Assembly (NCBI GenBank): GCA_940671915.1
Contig: CALNVZ010000641.1
Location: 5,600,804 to 5,664,803, forward strand
Direction of reading: 5' to 3'
Length of the DNA: 64,000 nucleotides
DNA from: Paracentrotus lividus
Lineage: Eukaryota; Echinodermata; Echinoidea; Camarodonta; Echinidae
Positions 12,638 through 24,819 of the stretch are shown in pieces. Made by a program: the position numbers and the translations under genes. Under the pieces are notes generated by a model. It ran no database searches. It was not told the DNA's origin and saw only the letters and a program-made list of their open reading frames with translations. Numbering within the stretch: position 1 is the first letter of the stretch; each line of letters begins with the position of its first letter.

Positions 12638-13203
12638 TTCGAACCTATTACTGATTACATGGGTTAACTAATTTTTTAGTTTTAAAATCATTTAAGTAAT
12701 GACGTTTGTTGAAAATTGAACGGCAATTTAAGATTACATAATTAGCTGAATATTTCATTCCAATTATACGGTAAATGTTCGAGTGCCGATGTAAATGTCA
12801 CCGCTACATTGTTAATACTTCATGTCGCAATATAACGTGAAAAGCTTTTGCCACGACATGAACTGCGTTAATGAGACATTCAATCAATTAACTCTTTGCA
12901 CACCACATTATTTTAAGCATTAAAGAATGACTTTCTCTCTTTTAATTATTAAAAAATAGCTATAACAATATTTGCTTCAGTATGACACAAGCAAGAAATT
13001 GTGTTGCAGACCGTCCTACCAATTATCAGTCATGTTTCAGATCTTTAGCCCATCCATTACAGACGAACACTGAATTATTACGATTGTATATTAATAAGTA
13101 TAATTGTGACTATAGTCGAAGTTTGGCAGGCAAGAGTTAACTTCTTGAGTCAAATAATAAAGCGAAATCAAGAACGGGAAAGATGGGGGCTAAAAGGCCT
13201 TGT
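12638..13203. other. No recognised feature
   Basis: AT-rich sequence, apparently unique, directly after the end of duplicated copy B. Confidence 0.55.
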
Positions 13204-13322
13204 CGTGTAACACAAAAGATGGATTAATCCTACGATCGATATCAATCGTAAGTCTATGGTTAACCCTGTACTAAAAATTACGATCAATCGTAACATTGAT
13301 CGTATCTGTTTTATGTTACAGA
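13204..13322 (-). mobile_element. ~120-bp MITE, TGTAACATAAAA family
   Basis: The termini are inverted repeats: cgtgtaacacaaaagat on the left, and the reverse complement of the right end reads ctgtaacataaaacagat. Almost the whole element folds back through atcaatcgta and tacgatcaat motifs. Its reverse complement aligns along its full length with the element at 50207-50330, including the central catagacttacgattga, so the two are the same subfamily in opposite orientations. Confidence 0.75.
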
Positions 13323-14234
13323 CATGTTGGTTACAGAGCTGTTGTCGTATTGCTCGCATCAGTGCAAATGCATGGTGAAAGTGACGCGTTAGAAGTCGTC
13401 AACATGCTATGGTCAAGGCGATCCCTTGTCCGACTTCTACCGCTAAAAGGCTCCCATTTCATCGTCGCCGGGGTCTCGGAGGAGATCGACCAGAACAAAA
13501 TACATGAAGAGATGACGATGTTTATTGCATTTCCCCCTCTCTACAACCCTTTCGCGCCAAAATGTACCTTCTTTGCGTACGTGGTCCTGCATACATAATC
13601 GCCGCCTCGACGTACTTTTTTTTTCGATTCGTGATTTACTTAAACAGGGAACTCAACTTCCTTTTGCACTTTTGTTTTTAGGGTATGAGGTGCGAGATAG
13701 AGGAACGTGACCTTTATTTTGGTTAAATTTTGGTGTTTTTGATTTTCATTTCGTACGAAGTCCATTGTTCATTTTAACTTTGTTTTTACTCCCATTCTTT
13801 TTTAAGAGGGGTTGTTTTAGATTTCTTATTACTGGTAATAACTAAAGTGGTTGCTCGGTGAAGTACTATTTTTTTCCTGGAGGTCGGTAATTAAACCTTC
13901 GCCCATCACATTTACAAGGGCATTCACTGTGCCGAATGTGTATTTTATGAAAATAAACTGAATGTATGTCACATTCTCTCTCGCCTTCGAAGGACACAAG
14001 TTCTTTCCCATTAAATTATTATTTCCTATTATATATAATTTAATAGAAATCCAAGAATGCCTTGAACTTCCTGACTTTTCAAATTGCGAAATGATTTTGC
14101 CAGGAAATAATGCAGTAAAGATTTTGTTCTGTATCTTTGGATTCAACAAGGTGTAGACCAATAAAAAAAAATATATATTTACTCACCTATATGCGTCAAC
14201 CTTACATGCCTTTAAGAGAGTGTTTAAATACGGT
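13323..14234. other. No gene assigned
   Basis: A 100-codon plus frame (13296-13598) starts inside the preceding MITE and crosses a slightly GC-richer stretch (13370-13510). It has no recognised motif. The rest is AT-rich with no support for coding. Confidence 0.4.
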
Positions 14235-14325
14235 AAATTGCCATTAGGTCTAAACCCACTTTTACTAATGCACGTTTGGTCTCATCACACAATGGTCTAA
14301 TTCTATTTCGTCTACAGCCTGTTAA
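14235..14325 (+). repeat. Interspersed repeat, taaacccactttt family, copy 1
   Basis: It contains aaattgccat, gtctaaacccactttt, gtttggtct and atggtctaatt in the same order as 58077-58260. The two copies are clearly related but diverged by substitutions and small indels. No terminal structure is visible, so the class of the repeat is unknown. Confidence 0.7.
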
Positions 14326-14818
14326 CCCACATGTACTGGTATATACTGAACTAAAGAGGGCGGCAGATTTGAATGTATTCCATGCAGTTCAACGTACTTT
14401 TTCAATCTTTAGCTGATCTGCAATGTAATCCACCTCGGAAAACCTTAGACGCAGGACACACGCGACTTTCGATCACTTTCCTCCAATATTACTACGCGTT
14501 AGCTTTCACTTGGTCCAAAATTGGACCTTTTAGAGTATCATATTTCAAATCAATGATCGCAAAGCAGAATATTAAATCTGTGAAAATACAAAGAAGATGG
14601 CAGACAAAAATATAAAAAAGGAAAAACGTGAAGGTGGGAGTCTTTCAGTTTTAGAAAGCGCCTTGCTTGATTAATTTCTTCGGGCAGTACTAATGTGGCA
14701 AATTAATTGCAACCATCCTTAGCAACTGCTTATTCGATGCATTAAAGGATGACATTTTGGAGATCTTGTTTTGGAAATGGGATTCTTAATTACGAGACTT
14801 ATACCCAGTAACAGTAAA
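14326..14818. other. No recognised feature
   Basis: Unique-looking sequence. The plus frame at 14373-14615 shows no recognisable motif. Confidence 0.5.
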
Positions 14819-15017
14819 AGGCCTGTCCCACAGGCGGCCATCGTTGTGGCGACAACCTGATAATATCCCAATTGTAAGGAGTTCGGCTTTAAAAAAAGCA
14901 ATTATAAGCCTACATACAACTATATCTACGCTAGTCCACAACAACAACTTACTACCACACACCTAAAAGCAAGATCGCGAGTTGTAGCAACAACGATCGC
15001 CTCCAGTGGGACAGGCA
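14819..15017. mobile_element. ~200-bp MITE with gcctgtcccac ends
   Basis: The left end ggcctgtcccacaggcggcc followed by atcgttgtggcgacaac pairs with the right end, whose reverse complement reads gcctgtcccactggaggcg followed by atcgttgttgctacaac. The inverted repeats are about 40 bp with a few mismatches. A target-site duplication is not clear, so the superfamily is left open. It is non-coding. Confidence 0.7.
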
Positions 15018-15899
15018 GTTTAATTGCTTTGCATTATTTTGAACTGCAATCTCATCACTGTGAAAGGAACATTATTTAAATGATATAATAGGCCTACATT
15101 TTTGTTTTACAAGCGAACTGTGCGTATGAACATGATGAACGCACCTTCATTGTGATTGTCAATCTTCCGCGTCTACATGAAATTTATTTTCGAGCGAAAA
15201 TAACCTGCTAGCATGATTTCCTTTTAAGTGTTAAAGTAGTCATTTCCACATCTCTCGCTGATCAATTTCCCATTAGTGGGCACTTAAATATCACAATACA
15301 ATTTCCTAATAAAGCATCGAAGTCATAAAGTAAAAGCGGAAATCAAGCATGCTTGATAATAATGTTATCATTTGCTGTTCTACTTCAAATAATGAGATGA
15401 CATATTGGTCCTTGTCTAAGAAATATTACATTTATGAGAAGTGACGGATGGCTTATTATGCAGACGTCTTAATGTTGTTCGTGAAATGAGCAAGTAGTAT
15501 GTACACATCTACATAAGATTGTGGTGAAGATTAAATTTATGGCACATTGTGTGGTTATCCCACGTACATGACGTATTGTAATGTTACTGCGTATAAAAAG
15601 CACTGATAGAACTTACATAGCTGTTCATGGCACGTTACGTACTGTAAGTTGGTGAAATTTGGCAAGTGCTATGACTGTGATTGGTTTGTGGGGCAGTATT
15701 ATGTTCGAAGATGGTTAAAGCTTGAAGGACTTCGGAAAATTCAGCAACAGACACATGTAGTTTTAAGAATAGATTGAAATTAGTATGTTGTTGTTTGTTT
15801 TAAATAAATGGCTACACCTTATAAGTCGTCACCCTGTATTCTTTAGGTAATAGGGTTATGTTAAAATATTTGGGTTACACATTTTATTTGAGAACATTA
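15018..15899. other. No recognised feature
   Basis: AT-rich sequence between two MITEs with no long frame. Confidence 0.55.
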
Positions 15900-16063
15900 C
15901 AGTGGCGGATCCAGGATTTGAAAGCAGAGGGGGAGCCAGGCCCGATAAGGGGATGAGCCGCAGATATTTACCCTTTTAACATGTACAGTCAATGAGAGGT
16001 TTTCAAGTTATAGAGGGGGTGAGCGTCCCCTGCGCCCCACTTGGATCCGCCAGACCGCCACTA
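15900..16063. mobile_element. hAT-like MITE, cagtggcggatccagg end
   Basis: The left end is cagtggcggatccagg. The right end, reverse complemented, reads tagtggcggtctggcggatcc, giving a double match to the terminal motif. The body has purine-rich blocks such as gcagagggggagcc. It is related to 3311-3456. No convincing 8-bp target duplication can be defined, so the hAT assignment is tentative. Confidence 0.6.
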
Positions 16064-16147
16064 TATTTTTTTGCAAATGGGAATGTTCCCCTCAGAAACC
16101 AAGGCAGGGTAGATCACTACGTTACTCTGAATGCCATCTAAGGCGTC

Positions 16148-16643
16148 TTAAAGGAGAAGTTCACCATGGGCTTAAATTGGTTTTGGAAAATGCAGAAAAA
16201 TAAAATAAAAATATGAGTGAAGGTTTGGAGAAAATCGACCAATGAATAATGAAGATATGAATATTCAAATGGTTTATTCTATGACGTCACGTGCGAGCAG
16301 TTCTCCTATGTGTTATGTAGTGTAAATTCCATACAGTGTCATTTTCTCAAAAGAAAATTAATTATGTCATCTGTGCGGTCGATATATTATCAAACATATG
16401 TCCATATAAATGCCTTTATCAAATTGACCCATTCCTTTATCAAGAACCATGAAAAATTTATGGAATTTACATACACAACACATGGGAGAGCTGCTCGCAC
16501 GTGACGTCACAGAATCAAAACTTTACATATTCATAAGTTCGCTATTTTTTGGTCGATTTTCTTCAAAATTTTACGAATATATTTCTTTTATTATTCTGCA
16601 TTTTTTAAAACCAATAAAATTCCAGGGTGAACTTTTCCTTTAA
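16148..16643. mobile_element. 496-bp palindromic MITE flanked by TTAA (piggyBac-like)
   Basis: It is flanked by TTAA at 16148-16151 and 16640-16643, the target site used by piggyBac transposases. The inner termini aggagaagttcacc and, reverse complemented, aggaaaagttcacc start arms of about 200 bp that match over blocks such as aaaatcgacca and gtgacgtcacgtgcgagcag. Each arm carries a perfect CRE (TGACGTCA) overlapping an E-box (CACGTG): 16282-16293 on the left and 16498-16509 on the right. The centre is AT-rich and the element is non-coding. The short plus frames inside it are incidental. Confidence 0.8.
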
Positions 16644-17589
16644 GTTCTCTCCTGTTATAACTCCGTTTGCTATATTCTGTGCTAATAAAGTAACCAGAAA
16701 ATGATATGATTATGGATACCAGCAGGTACTCCGAAATCCATTACATTTTGCACCTAATGGGCTTTTGTTTATGAATATAGAATAAACCTTATTTTCCCGT
16801 ACAAGAAGCAAAAGTGGACGTTGCTACATTATACGAATTCCCATTTATGTTCTTGTGTCATGCTGTCTTGAAATGTGATGAGATAGATCAGTTAGAAACG
16901 TATAGGGCGACGAAGAACATTATAGTTAAAGGTCATCTGAAGAAAACATATTATTTACCCGAGGCATCCCTTTTAATACTTTTTAAGTGTAAGTCTGCAT
17001 AATTATATGTACACTGTTCAACAAAACATTACGATTTATTTTTAACAAATGGCATTGAGAGTTGGAGTTGCTAATTTTCGTATATTCTTATTTTCTTTAT
17101 CTTATCCATGTTATCTCCTCAACTGACGTCCCCCACGACTCATCACCAATCTTGCATCTTTGAATTTCATCTCACGCTTTATCACCATGGCAACAAAAGC
17201 AGGTAAGCCGGTTGTTGCTCATTTGACTTTTTGCAGTTTACAGAGTCTTAAATCACCTGGATACTTTAATACCACGCAATAACATAGCGTGAAATACAAT
17301 CGACTCTTGTTCATTAGAGAATATTCAAAGACACGCCGTGGCAGTGTCAACGGTTTTCTGGTTTGTGGATAAGCTATCAAGAGAACATTTTTGAAAATTT
17401 AAAGAGATTGAGTAGACTTTTTCGACTCATGATTAAATAATAATAATAAAAAAAAACTGTTGAATGTTTTTCAATTTGTCATGTTTGTTTGGTAGAGTAA
17501 TGTTCTGAAGGAAGAATAAATAACGAAAAATTATAAAAGTTTTCCAAAATATAATTAGTTAAAACTATAAGCGACTAGAAACACTAAGG
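16644..17589. other. No recognised feature
   Basis: AT-rich sequence with scattered short frames and no recognisable domain. Confidence 0.5.
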
Positions 17590-17645
17590 TGGATATCGTA
17601 TTAAGCGCTATATAAATGCAACTATTATTATTATTATTATTATAT
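17590..17645 (+). mobile_element. Retroposon 3' tail: ttaagcgctatataaatgca + (ATT)n
   Basis: The segment ttaagcgctatataaatgca followed by actattatt and a continuing (ATT)n has the form of a non-LTR retrotransposon or SINE 3' end, which commonly finishes in a short conserved stem-loop and a microsatellite tail. The body upstream is too diverged to delimit. Confidence 0.5.
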
Positions 17646-18136
17646 TATTTTTCATCACTAAAATATTTATGACTGAATATTGCCTTTTACCAAATCGTAC
17701 CTGGATACCATTAAGAGAACACTACAGTCTACGGAGAAAAATTGATCAAGTAGTTCTGGCACAGTGAAGCATTTAATGAAGCTAAAGGAAATACATTTTC
17801 CAAGGATTTATCTTAACACGTATTCCCTTTAAATATGTCCCGCCCTCACCTTAATGATTCTGTTTTCCTTTTTTATTTGATCAATTGCCGGCAATTTTGG
17901 TGATTGAACGAAAAAAAAAAAAAAACCATTCATAAAAATCTGTGCATATATAATCGTTGTTTTGTGACCCCCGGCAAAAAAAAAAAAAAAAAAAAAAAAA
18001 AACAAGAGAGAACAAAAATAGCGTTTTCTCGTTTTTGTAACTACCGACACGAGTTAAACTTGCAAGTCACGTCTGTGTTTTCATGTTTGTAAGTACATTA
18101 CTGGTTAAAGCATCATGGAAATACCCTGACACTACC
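17646..18136. other. No gene; two poly(A) runs
   Basis: A runs lie at 17911-17925 and 17976-18002. The overlapping short frames on both strands are translated homopolymers. Confidence 0.6.
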
Positions 18137-18431
18137 AGACTGGCTTTTTAGCGTTTGGAAACCGGTACCCTGTAACATAAAGGCTTACGATCGATAAAAA
18201 GTTACGATCGACTTATTTCGGTAGCCTGATCATATGGTCATGGTTCTCCAAAGTTGATAATTTTAATCCTAACCCTAGCCCTAACCTTAATCTTAATCAT
18301 ATCGTAATCCTAATCCATAATTGTAACTGCACTCCAAATGAGGCTACCGGAATAAACAATCGTAACTTTTTATCCATCATGAGTCTTTATGTTACAGGGC
18401 ACAGACTGGCTTTTTGGCGTTGTGAAACCCG
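18137..18431. mobile_element. MITE (18168-18399) inside ~29-bp direct repeats
   Basis: The core runs from ccctgtaacataaaggctta to a right end whose reverse complement is ccctgtaacataaagactca. Inverted arms of about 60 bp share aaaaagttacgat and cggtagcct. The interior has a degenerate (CCTAAC)n-like stretch near 18268-18290. Immediately outside, agactggcttttt plus a gcgtt...gaaacc continuation occurs on both sides (18137-18165 and 18402-18431) as an imperfect direct repeat. That is far longer than a normal target duplication, so the element may have inserted into, or been captured by, an older local duplication. Confidence 0.75.
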
Positions 18432-21400
18432 GACAGGTGGCCTTCCACTCAGTTCATTTCCTCTCAGTCATTTACTATAATAACATTATTCTCCGTGATG
18501 CATTATTGATTAATAGGAACGGACCTAGCAATTAATCGTGCTTCTATACTCGATAATGTTTCGATGGTGCAGTGCATTGCGTTATATTGTCACCTAAGAG
18601 TTGAAAGCTTGAACTTTTGTAACCTACAACAACCTTCAACATGATAAGGCGGATTAGTACTTAAAACGTGTGTGTTTTCGCTTTGAAATTTAATGAAAAT
18701 TGCAGACAATGCGCACAAAGAGCGTATACATAGACAACACATGTTAAAGTACGCAACGAATGCACATCATTGGTTAAGCGCGCTCGACGAATGAGTAACG
18801 CACACCTAACGCATGACGGGTTCTTAAGTCGTACATGTGACAGCGCCATTGACGGCTTGTGATATTAAACACCAATAGAATGGATAGTATTCTCAAATCT
18901 TTAAAAGAATTTATCGATACATTTACGAATGACTGATTCTCAGATTCGATAAACTGAGACAACCCCACACCCACTCTTACCCCCATACCCACCCACACGA
19001 ACCCCCAGCCATATATTGTATGTGATAAAAGAGAAAATCTCTAAAAGACCCCACTACCTTTGAAATCGAGATCCTTTAGTACCCGATGACCTGACCTGGT
19101 GATACCCTGCATTTCCCACCAGGGTATACAAAACCCGTCAGAATTAAATTTTTAAATTATAAAATTTTAAAGGGGCTATTTTATAATATGATAACATAAT
19201 ACTTGGTCGTTGCCATCATGGTCATATGAACCAATTTATTATAATAAACTAATCTGCTCACTGCAGGTATTTGTGTAACTGTAATTTCGTTTTGATAAGA
19301 AATGATACACGATCAATCAATCTGGTTTAGGTTCTGATTTGATTTTCCCTTCTGTACAACTGTCCCTTTATTGTCTCTTGAGAAATCAGATAGACTTTCA
19401 CCGATATACGTTCACCATCCTTGAATTTAACCTAGTTTAGATTTGTAAAAGCTCATAAGTCTTATCTAATTGTGGTTGGGCAGGGTAATACAATGCTGGT
19501 AATTTCGTCATAATGCATTTAAGAAAGACATCGGCTCTGTATGAAGATGCCAGTAGATTCGAGAGAAATAAGGAGCGGAGGGAGAAAAGGGGGTGACAAT
19601 AATTGAGAACAGAGAGCCAAGTCCTTGTGGGAATACACGCGGGATGCTGAATTATTAGAGATTTGAAGGGGGTGCCTTCCACATTCAACTACCGCTATTT
19701 GTGTTGATTAAGATGAAGAGGGGGTGGTGGGGATGAGGGTGAAGAAGATGATGAGGATGATGATGAAGCGATGGGTTGAAAAAGACACAAAGCTGAACTG
19801 TATCGTGGATATAGAAAGCAGAGGGTCTGAAGGATCTTGTTTCACGAGCTTTCTTGAAGGATTTGGCATTACCATGGAAACATAGCGTCAAAACCCACAC
19901 TTTCCTGTAAGAAAGTATCAGATGTCGCGTTTCAGTTTGTTTGTGGAATTAAGTGGTCAGCTTCAGAATTTGGGGTCCCATATTTCAAAAGGCATCGAAA
20001 AGTTCGTGTTTTTGTTCTCCTTTTAGTAGCTTTTGTCTTGTCAAATCCCCGATAACCTCCTTATGTCCCAATATGTCATCCGCATCATATTTCTTTCGCC
20101 ACTTTTGCAAGTACATAATAACGATTAAATGGCGACGATGATGCAAGTGGGCTTTTTAAAAGAATTTTCTTACAATTTTAAGATTGGAACCGAAAAGGAC
20201 GGTTTTCGAAATCTCAAACAGAATGACAAATCCAAAAAGACAACTGTCCATGTGTCTTTAAATATTCTGTAGGTACAAATTTTAATCAGGACTCACAGCC
20301 TTAACCTTTAGCAAGTTTTCCAACCAAAGCGCCTTTCCAAATCCGAAATTATTACTGATGTTTAAACCGTAGTTTGTCCCTTTATAGCTTAATCTCTGAA
20401 CAAAAATATTGGCGCTATCTACCTGTCATGATTCATATTTGATACGAATTTGGGATGGGTCTGTTTTTACTTCTTCCCCGTCTCGAAGACGTCTTGGAAA
20501 CATCTCCACAGGTTAGATACCAGTAAATGAATCAATTTGCGTGAAATCGATACTAAATGTTAGATAGGCACACAACAATATGTAGGGTAGTGGTGATCAT
20601 AGTTTAGATGGAGAAATATGTATAACATGGTATAAATTGTTCTCTAGGTATGTTAACGTCTAGTATTTTAATACTACAATAATGATGCAACTGTGATGTT
20701 GCAAATTTGTACTGATCAAGGTGTTATATTGTGATGCTGACAATAATAAAACTATACAAAGCAATGGGAACTTTTACGGATTTTCAGCACGTTATGTTAT
20801 CTCCCATTGTTATTTTAAAAACTTCTTCGTCGTCATTGATATCGTGAATACCTCAGAGTTGTAATTTGGTGGATTCTCCACGCATCCTAAGTGCTGCTTT
20901 TCACAGGAAACGCATAAATGCAAGACGCTCTTTTGGGTCACGACCGTGCGCGCCGTACGTGCCGATATAGTGGTTTAATTTCGACTAGTCGACTCGCATC
21001 TTCTTTTATTCATTACCATTTGAATTTAACGCTCTCAATAATAACACATCATATCAATGCCTGCGGAAGCCGAATGAGAAATAGGAGTGCTGAACCGACG
21101 AATGCTACCACGAGAGGGAATTGGCTTGATACCGTTGTACTTTCAGTAAAGAGGAAGTTGTTTAATTACAGGATTTGGGGTATACCGCCATGGTCCGGCT
21201 GACCTGGTCATTGTTATAAACGTGGTGGAAACACGGATTCTGCTTCCTATACTTTCTTGAAGCATCCTCTCCATTTGATATGCACCAAAGGACGACTGTG
21301 GCGTTGCTTCGCTAATCTTGACCTTCTTACTGCATTACAAGTAAGTGGTCTTCAGCTATCGTTAACCTCGGAAGAAGACCTTCCCCCGTACCGAAATCAT

Positions 21401-24400
21401 TACCGTTGTTCTATAGCCTCTATGTGTGTGTTTCTCTCACTCTTTCGACAATGTTTGACTTTGTGTGAACTAAATGAAACTTTGAAACTCTAATCAAGGA
21501 CATAATTAACTGCAAGGGTTTATTTCCAATTCATTATCCTTTTATTTCTCGTTGCTGATATCATTTTGATATTTCGTGATTCAGTTTCTATTTGTCATTT
21601 TTCGTTATGATGCAGCATCGTATTTTCCTTTTGCAATGAATATAGAAATAACAGCATAGTGCCTTGTCAATTGTAAGGCAAATAGTCTTTAATATTCCCC
21701 CCTCTCTATCTCCCAATCGCATGCACGAGTTGCTATTAGCAAGTGCTCGACAAACCTATCGGCTCATCGTATAGGCAAGTGTCTATGTACTTAGCCAGAA
21801 AAGCCGCCACCGCATGTATATTCAAGGAGTTGGTATAATGTAACGCCATAAGCTGACGGAGAGGTGAGAGCTTAGCGCAGATTGTACCACCACATTTGCG
21901 ACAACGGAACCAGCTTTCTCACATCTACAAGCTGGTTCGGTTACTGAACAAACGGTTTTGGACACACGCCGCAGAATGTTTGAATTATAAATCAACCTCG
22001 TTCGGCATCCAATCTACTGCTTAGCTTTGAAGGTACTCCAGGGAGATTAAACAAAATCGAGAAAGGGATGCATCTTTGATCATCGACAGTCCGAACACGT
22101 ATCCTTATTTGTCGATGGTTGTTTCTCCCTCTGACAAACCCATGCGGAATTGGTAAGATTGAGAAAGACTCTTTTGCTAATAATATTGTCTGATTGAATT
22201 TGTCACCAGTTTTTAAGTCAACCCTGCTATTTTGAGGTATACAACTTGTGAGAAGATTGTAGCTTTGACGATTATTATGGATTCGAAGAAATATTGTAAT
22301 GATCAATGATGATGCTTGAACCTGCCTATCACAGTATTGTTTATATTATTTATGATGATGTTCATGAATAAAACTTATTGAATGATCCGATGATCATAAG
22401 ACACATACATATTAAAAACAACTAAAATGTGGACGGTCCACGATTTTACTCGGAAAATAAGAGAATGAGCTTACGGAGCATGTTAGGCATATCAGGAGAA
22501 ACATCGTCAAGGACTACGTTGTCACATAGAATCTGAATCGGATCCTAATACAAAAACTACTTTCTTACGACCAAGGAGCCTCTCGTAAACGAATGATCTT
22601 GAGTCGATTTAGGTTTCCACGAAGTTCCCTCAACCGCTCTCTCAGGCAAGCTGCTTGGGGGCTGTCATCGATATTATTCATTCATTACCCCTCTTTCGGC
22701 TCGTCATCATGATACGACTTGGGAAGCATCAATATTGAAGGCACGATACTTGTATCTGTAGGGCAATCGGAGCGGAGGTAAGGCAATCCCGAGCTTTAAA
22801 TTGTCTTGTCATTCTCTTTTTACATCACAATTAAAGCATCCCTATCGCTCCCATCTCACCTCATATCTCCCTCTCCCTCTCCTTGTTTCAGAACTGGCAT
22901 CTCATTTATTGCCCTTATCTCTCCATCCCCCACGTTCTCTTTCTCCCCTCCCGTAACGACGCCCTCTCAACATCTACCAGGCTCTTCGGTAGTGAAACGC
23001 GTTATGCTTTCCAAGTCAAAATCAATTTCCACGTCGATCCTTAAGCATGAGAAAAAGGGAATGGAAAATGCCTAAGTTTGAAAACGTGATCCTCTGCGGC
23101 CTATGCTTTCCTGTTTATACTTTGCATTCATATTTTGTGTGTCACCCATTCTCATGGTAGCCGTACTTTTGTTTATACAACGACACATTCGAGTATAGTA
23201 ACTGCCAATACATTTACGTAAGTTACACCACACCCGTACTGCAATTATACTACCCGAACATAATAATTATTCATGACGATGTCTCAAATTGCAATTCATT
23301 TTCCTTTTTGAATTTTGAATTAAAAGCGCTATGACCGTTGAAGACGCCGAGGATATCTGATGTGCTATCAAAAATTCAAACTAATGGCTCTCGTCTTCAG
23401 GGTCATATATAATAACGGCAAATCTCACATATGTTTTCCATATTGTTGTCCTCCATTTTTACTCTTCACCCTTTCCCTTCTTCCACCCATCATCATAATC
23501 GTTTCTCATTAACTATCTTACCGATCAGGGGCGCCAGAGGGGAATCGTGCACCAGTCCACGCTGTCTCTTAACTTCTCACTCGCCCTTCATTGTCAAGTA
23601 ATGCCCAGCATTTAAGCAATAGATATTCGTATTCGAATCATGGCAGTCACTTATCTACTCTGACACGACCTTTTGGCAGAAAGCATTTTGATCGATACTG
23701 TATTTTGACGCGAGTGACGCTTTTAGAAGAATCCCATCCCAGCTCAAGAAAAGGCCTAGCCCGCGTGCTGGGAATAGACAATTTATCCGAGCTGATTTCC
23801 GAACCGATTATGGCGCGTGATTCTGTTTTACGATTCATCAGGGCAAATGTGTACCTTCCATAACGATCTACGTGCCCCTTTGTAGCCAACATGATACTAT
23901 CATAGTAATCAAATACATTCCAATAAAACCCATTCAATTTAGGATCTGTCAGTCATATATATTTGTCAATGATTCTTATATCGCCTTACATCGTATCTTA
24001 TTGACGCTTTTAGTCTGGTGGGATGAAAACAAATCTTGTATTTTGAAAAAGAAATCTTGATAACAATTTATGATTTAAGTGGTTACCAAGGCCTTACAAT
24101 CGGCGTTACGTTTCCCTTGTCAATATTTCCCAATCCATGTATTTGATCTGTGTTTACGAATCTTTCTTTTATCGTTATATGCTATCTTTGGCAATTTAAC
24201 AGAAACCTATATGAGTGCACCTGAGCGCATCTATTGAAGCATTTAAAACAAAGAAGTTGTGTTTCTAAATGTGGATTTTATTTATGCTTATGGACACCAC
24301 TGAAAAGAAACCCAACTTAACGGAACCGTTTTGGTATAAATAATGATATCGTATAAGATGTTGTCTTTGCAAGAACAGAGTCAAGAGAATAGATCAAAAT

Positions 24401-24819
24401 ATGGTCATGCTCCAACTCCAATTTTTCTTATTAACCCCACTTCTCAACTGATAAAAATGTGTGTCAAAACGTGACATCCATGAGGTATCACCAATGTCCA
24501 TCCTTCCTCCTGGTAGAATTACTAAATATCAAAATGGGGACTGTAAGCTTAGAAGTTTTGCAACAACACGATTGTCAATTGTTCTTCATGTATTAGGGGG
24601 TTTTGCACCTGTGGGTGTTTCACTAAGAGTTAAGTCGACTTAAAGTTGCACTGAAATTCCTAAGTGCGCGCAATATGTTAGGCATCACCTCATTGGTCAG
24701 ATCATGTTAAGGGATGCGCGCCATCGAAAATTCTAGCGATAAGATTGCGCGTAAAATAATTGGATAGGCTCAGTGCCACGTTCAGTCTCCTTATTTTTTT
24801 TTAAAGCACCTTACCGGCC
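18432..24819. other. 6.4 kb without a recognised gene
   Basis: AT-rich, apparently unique sequence. Frames of 60-104 codons occur on both strands. The most protein-like is a 96-codon minus frame at 23647-23937, which has a purine-biased first codon position but no recognised motif and an equally long antisense frame. A 10-bp stem (gaaccagctt/aagctggttc) lies at about 21906-21937. At 24598-24720 the sequence resembles a MITE end (gtttcactaagagttaagtc), but no partner end was found. Confidence 0.4.

Noticed and set aside
23591..23937. Overlapping 90- and 96-codon frames on opposite strands as genes
   Set aside because: Neither has a recognised motif. Mutual antisense openness suggests chance, although the minus frame has a mild coding-like purine bias.
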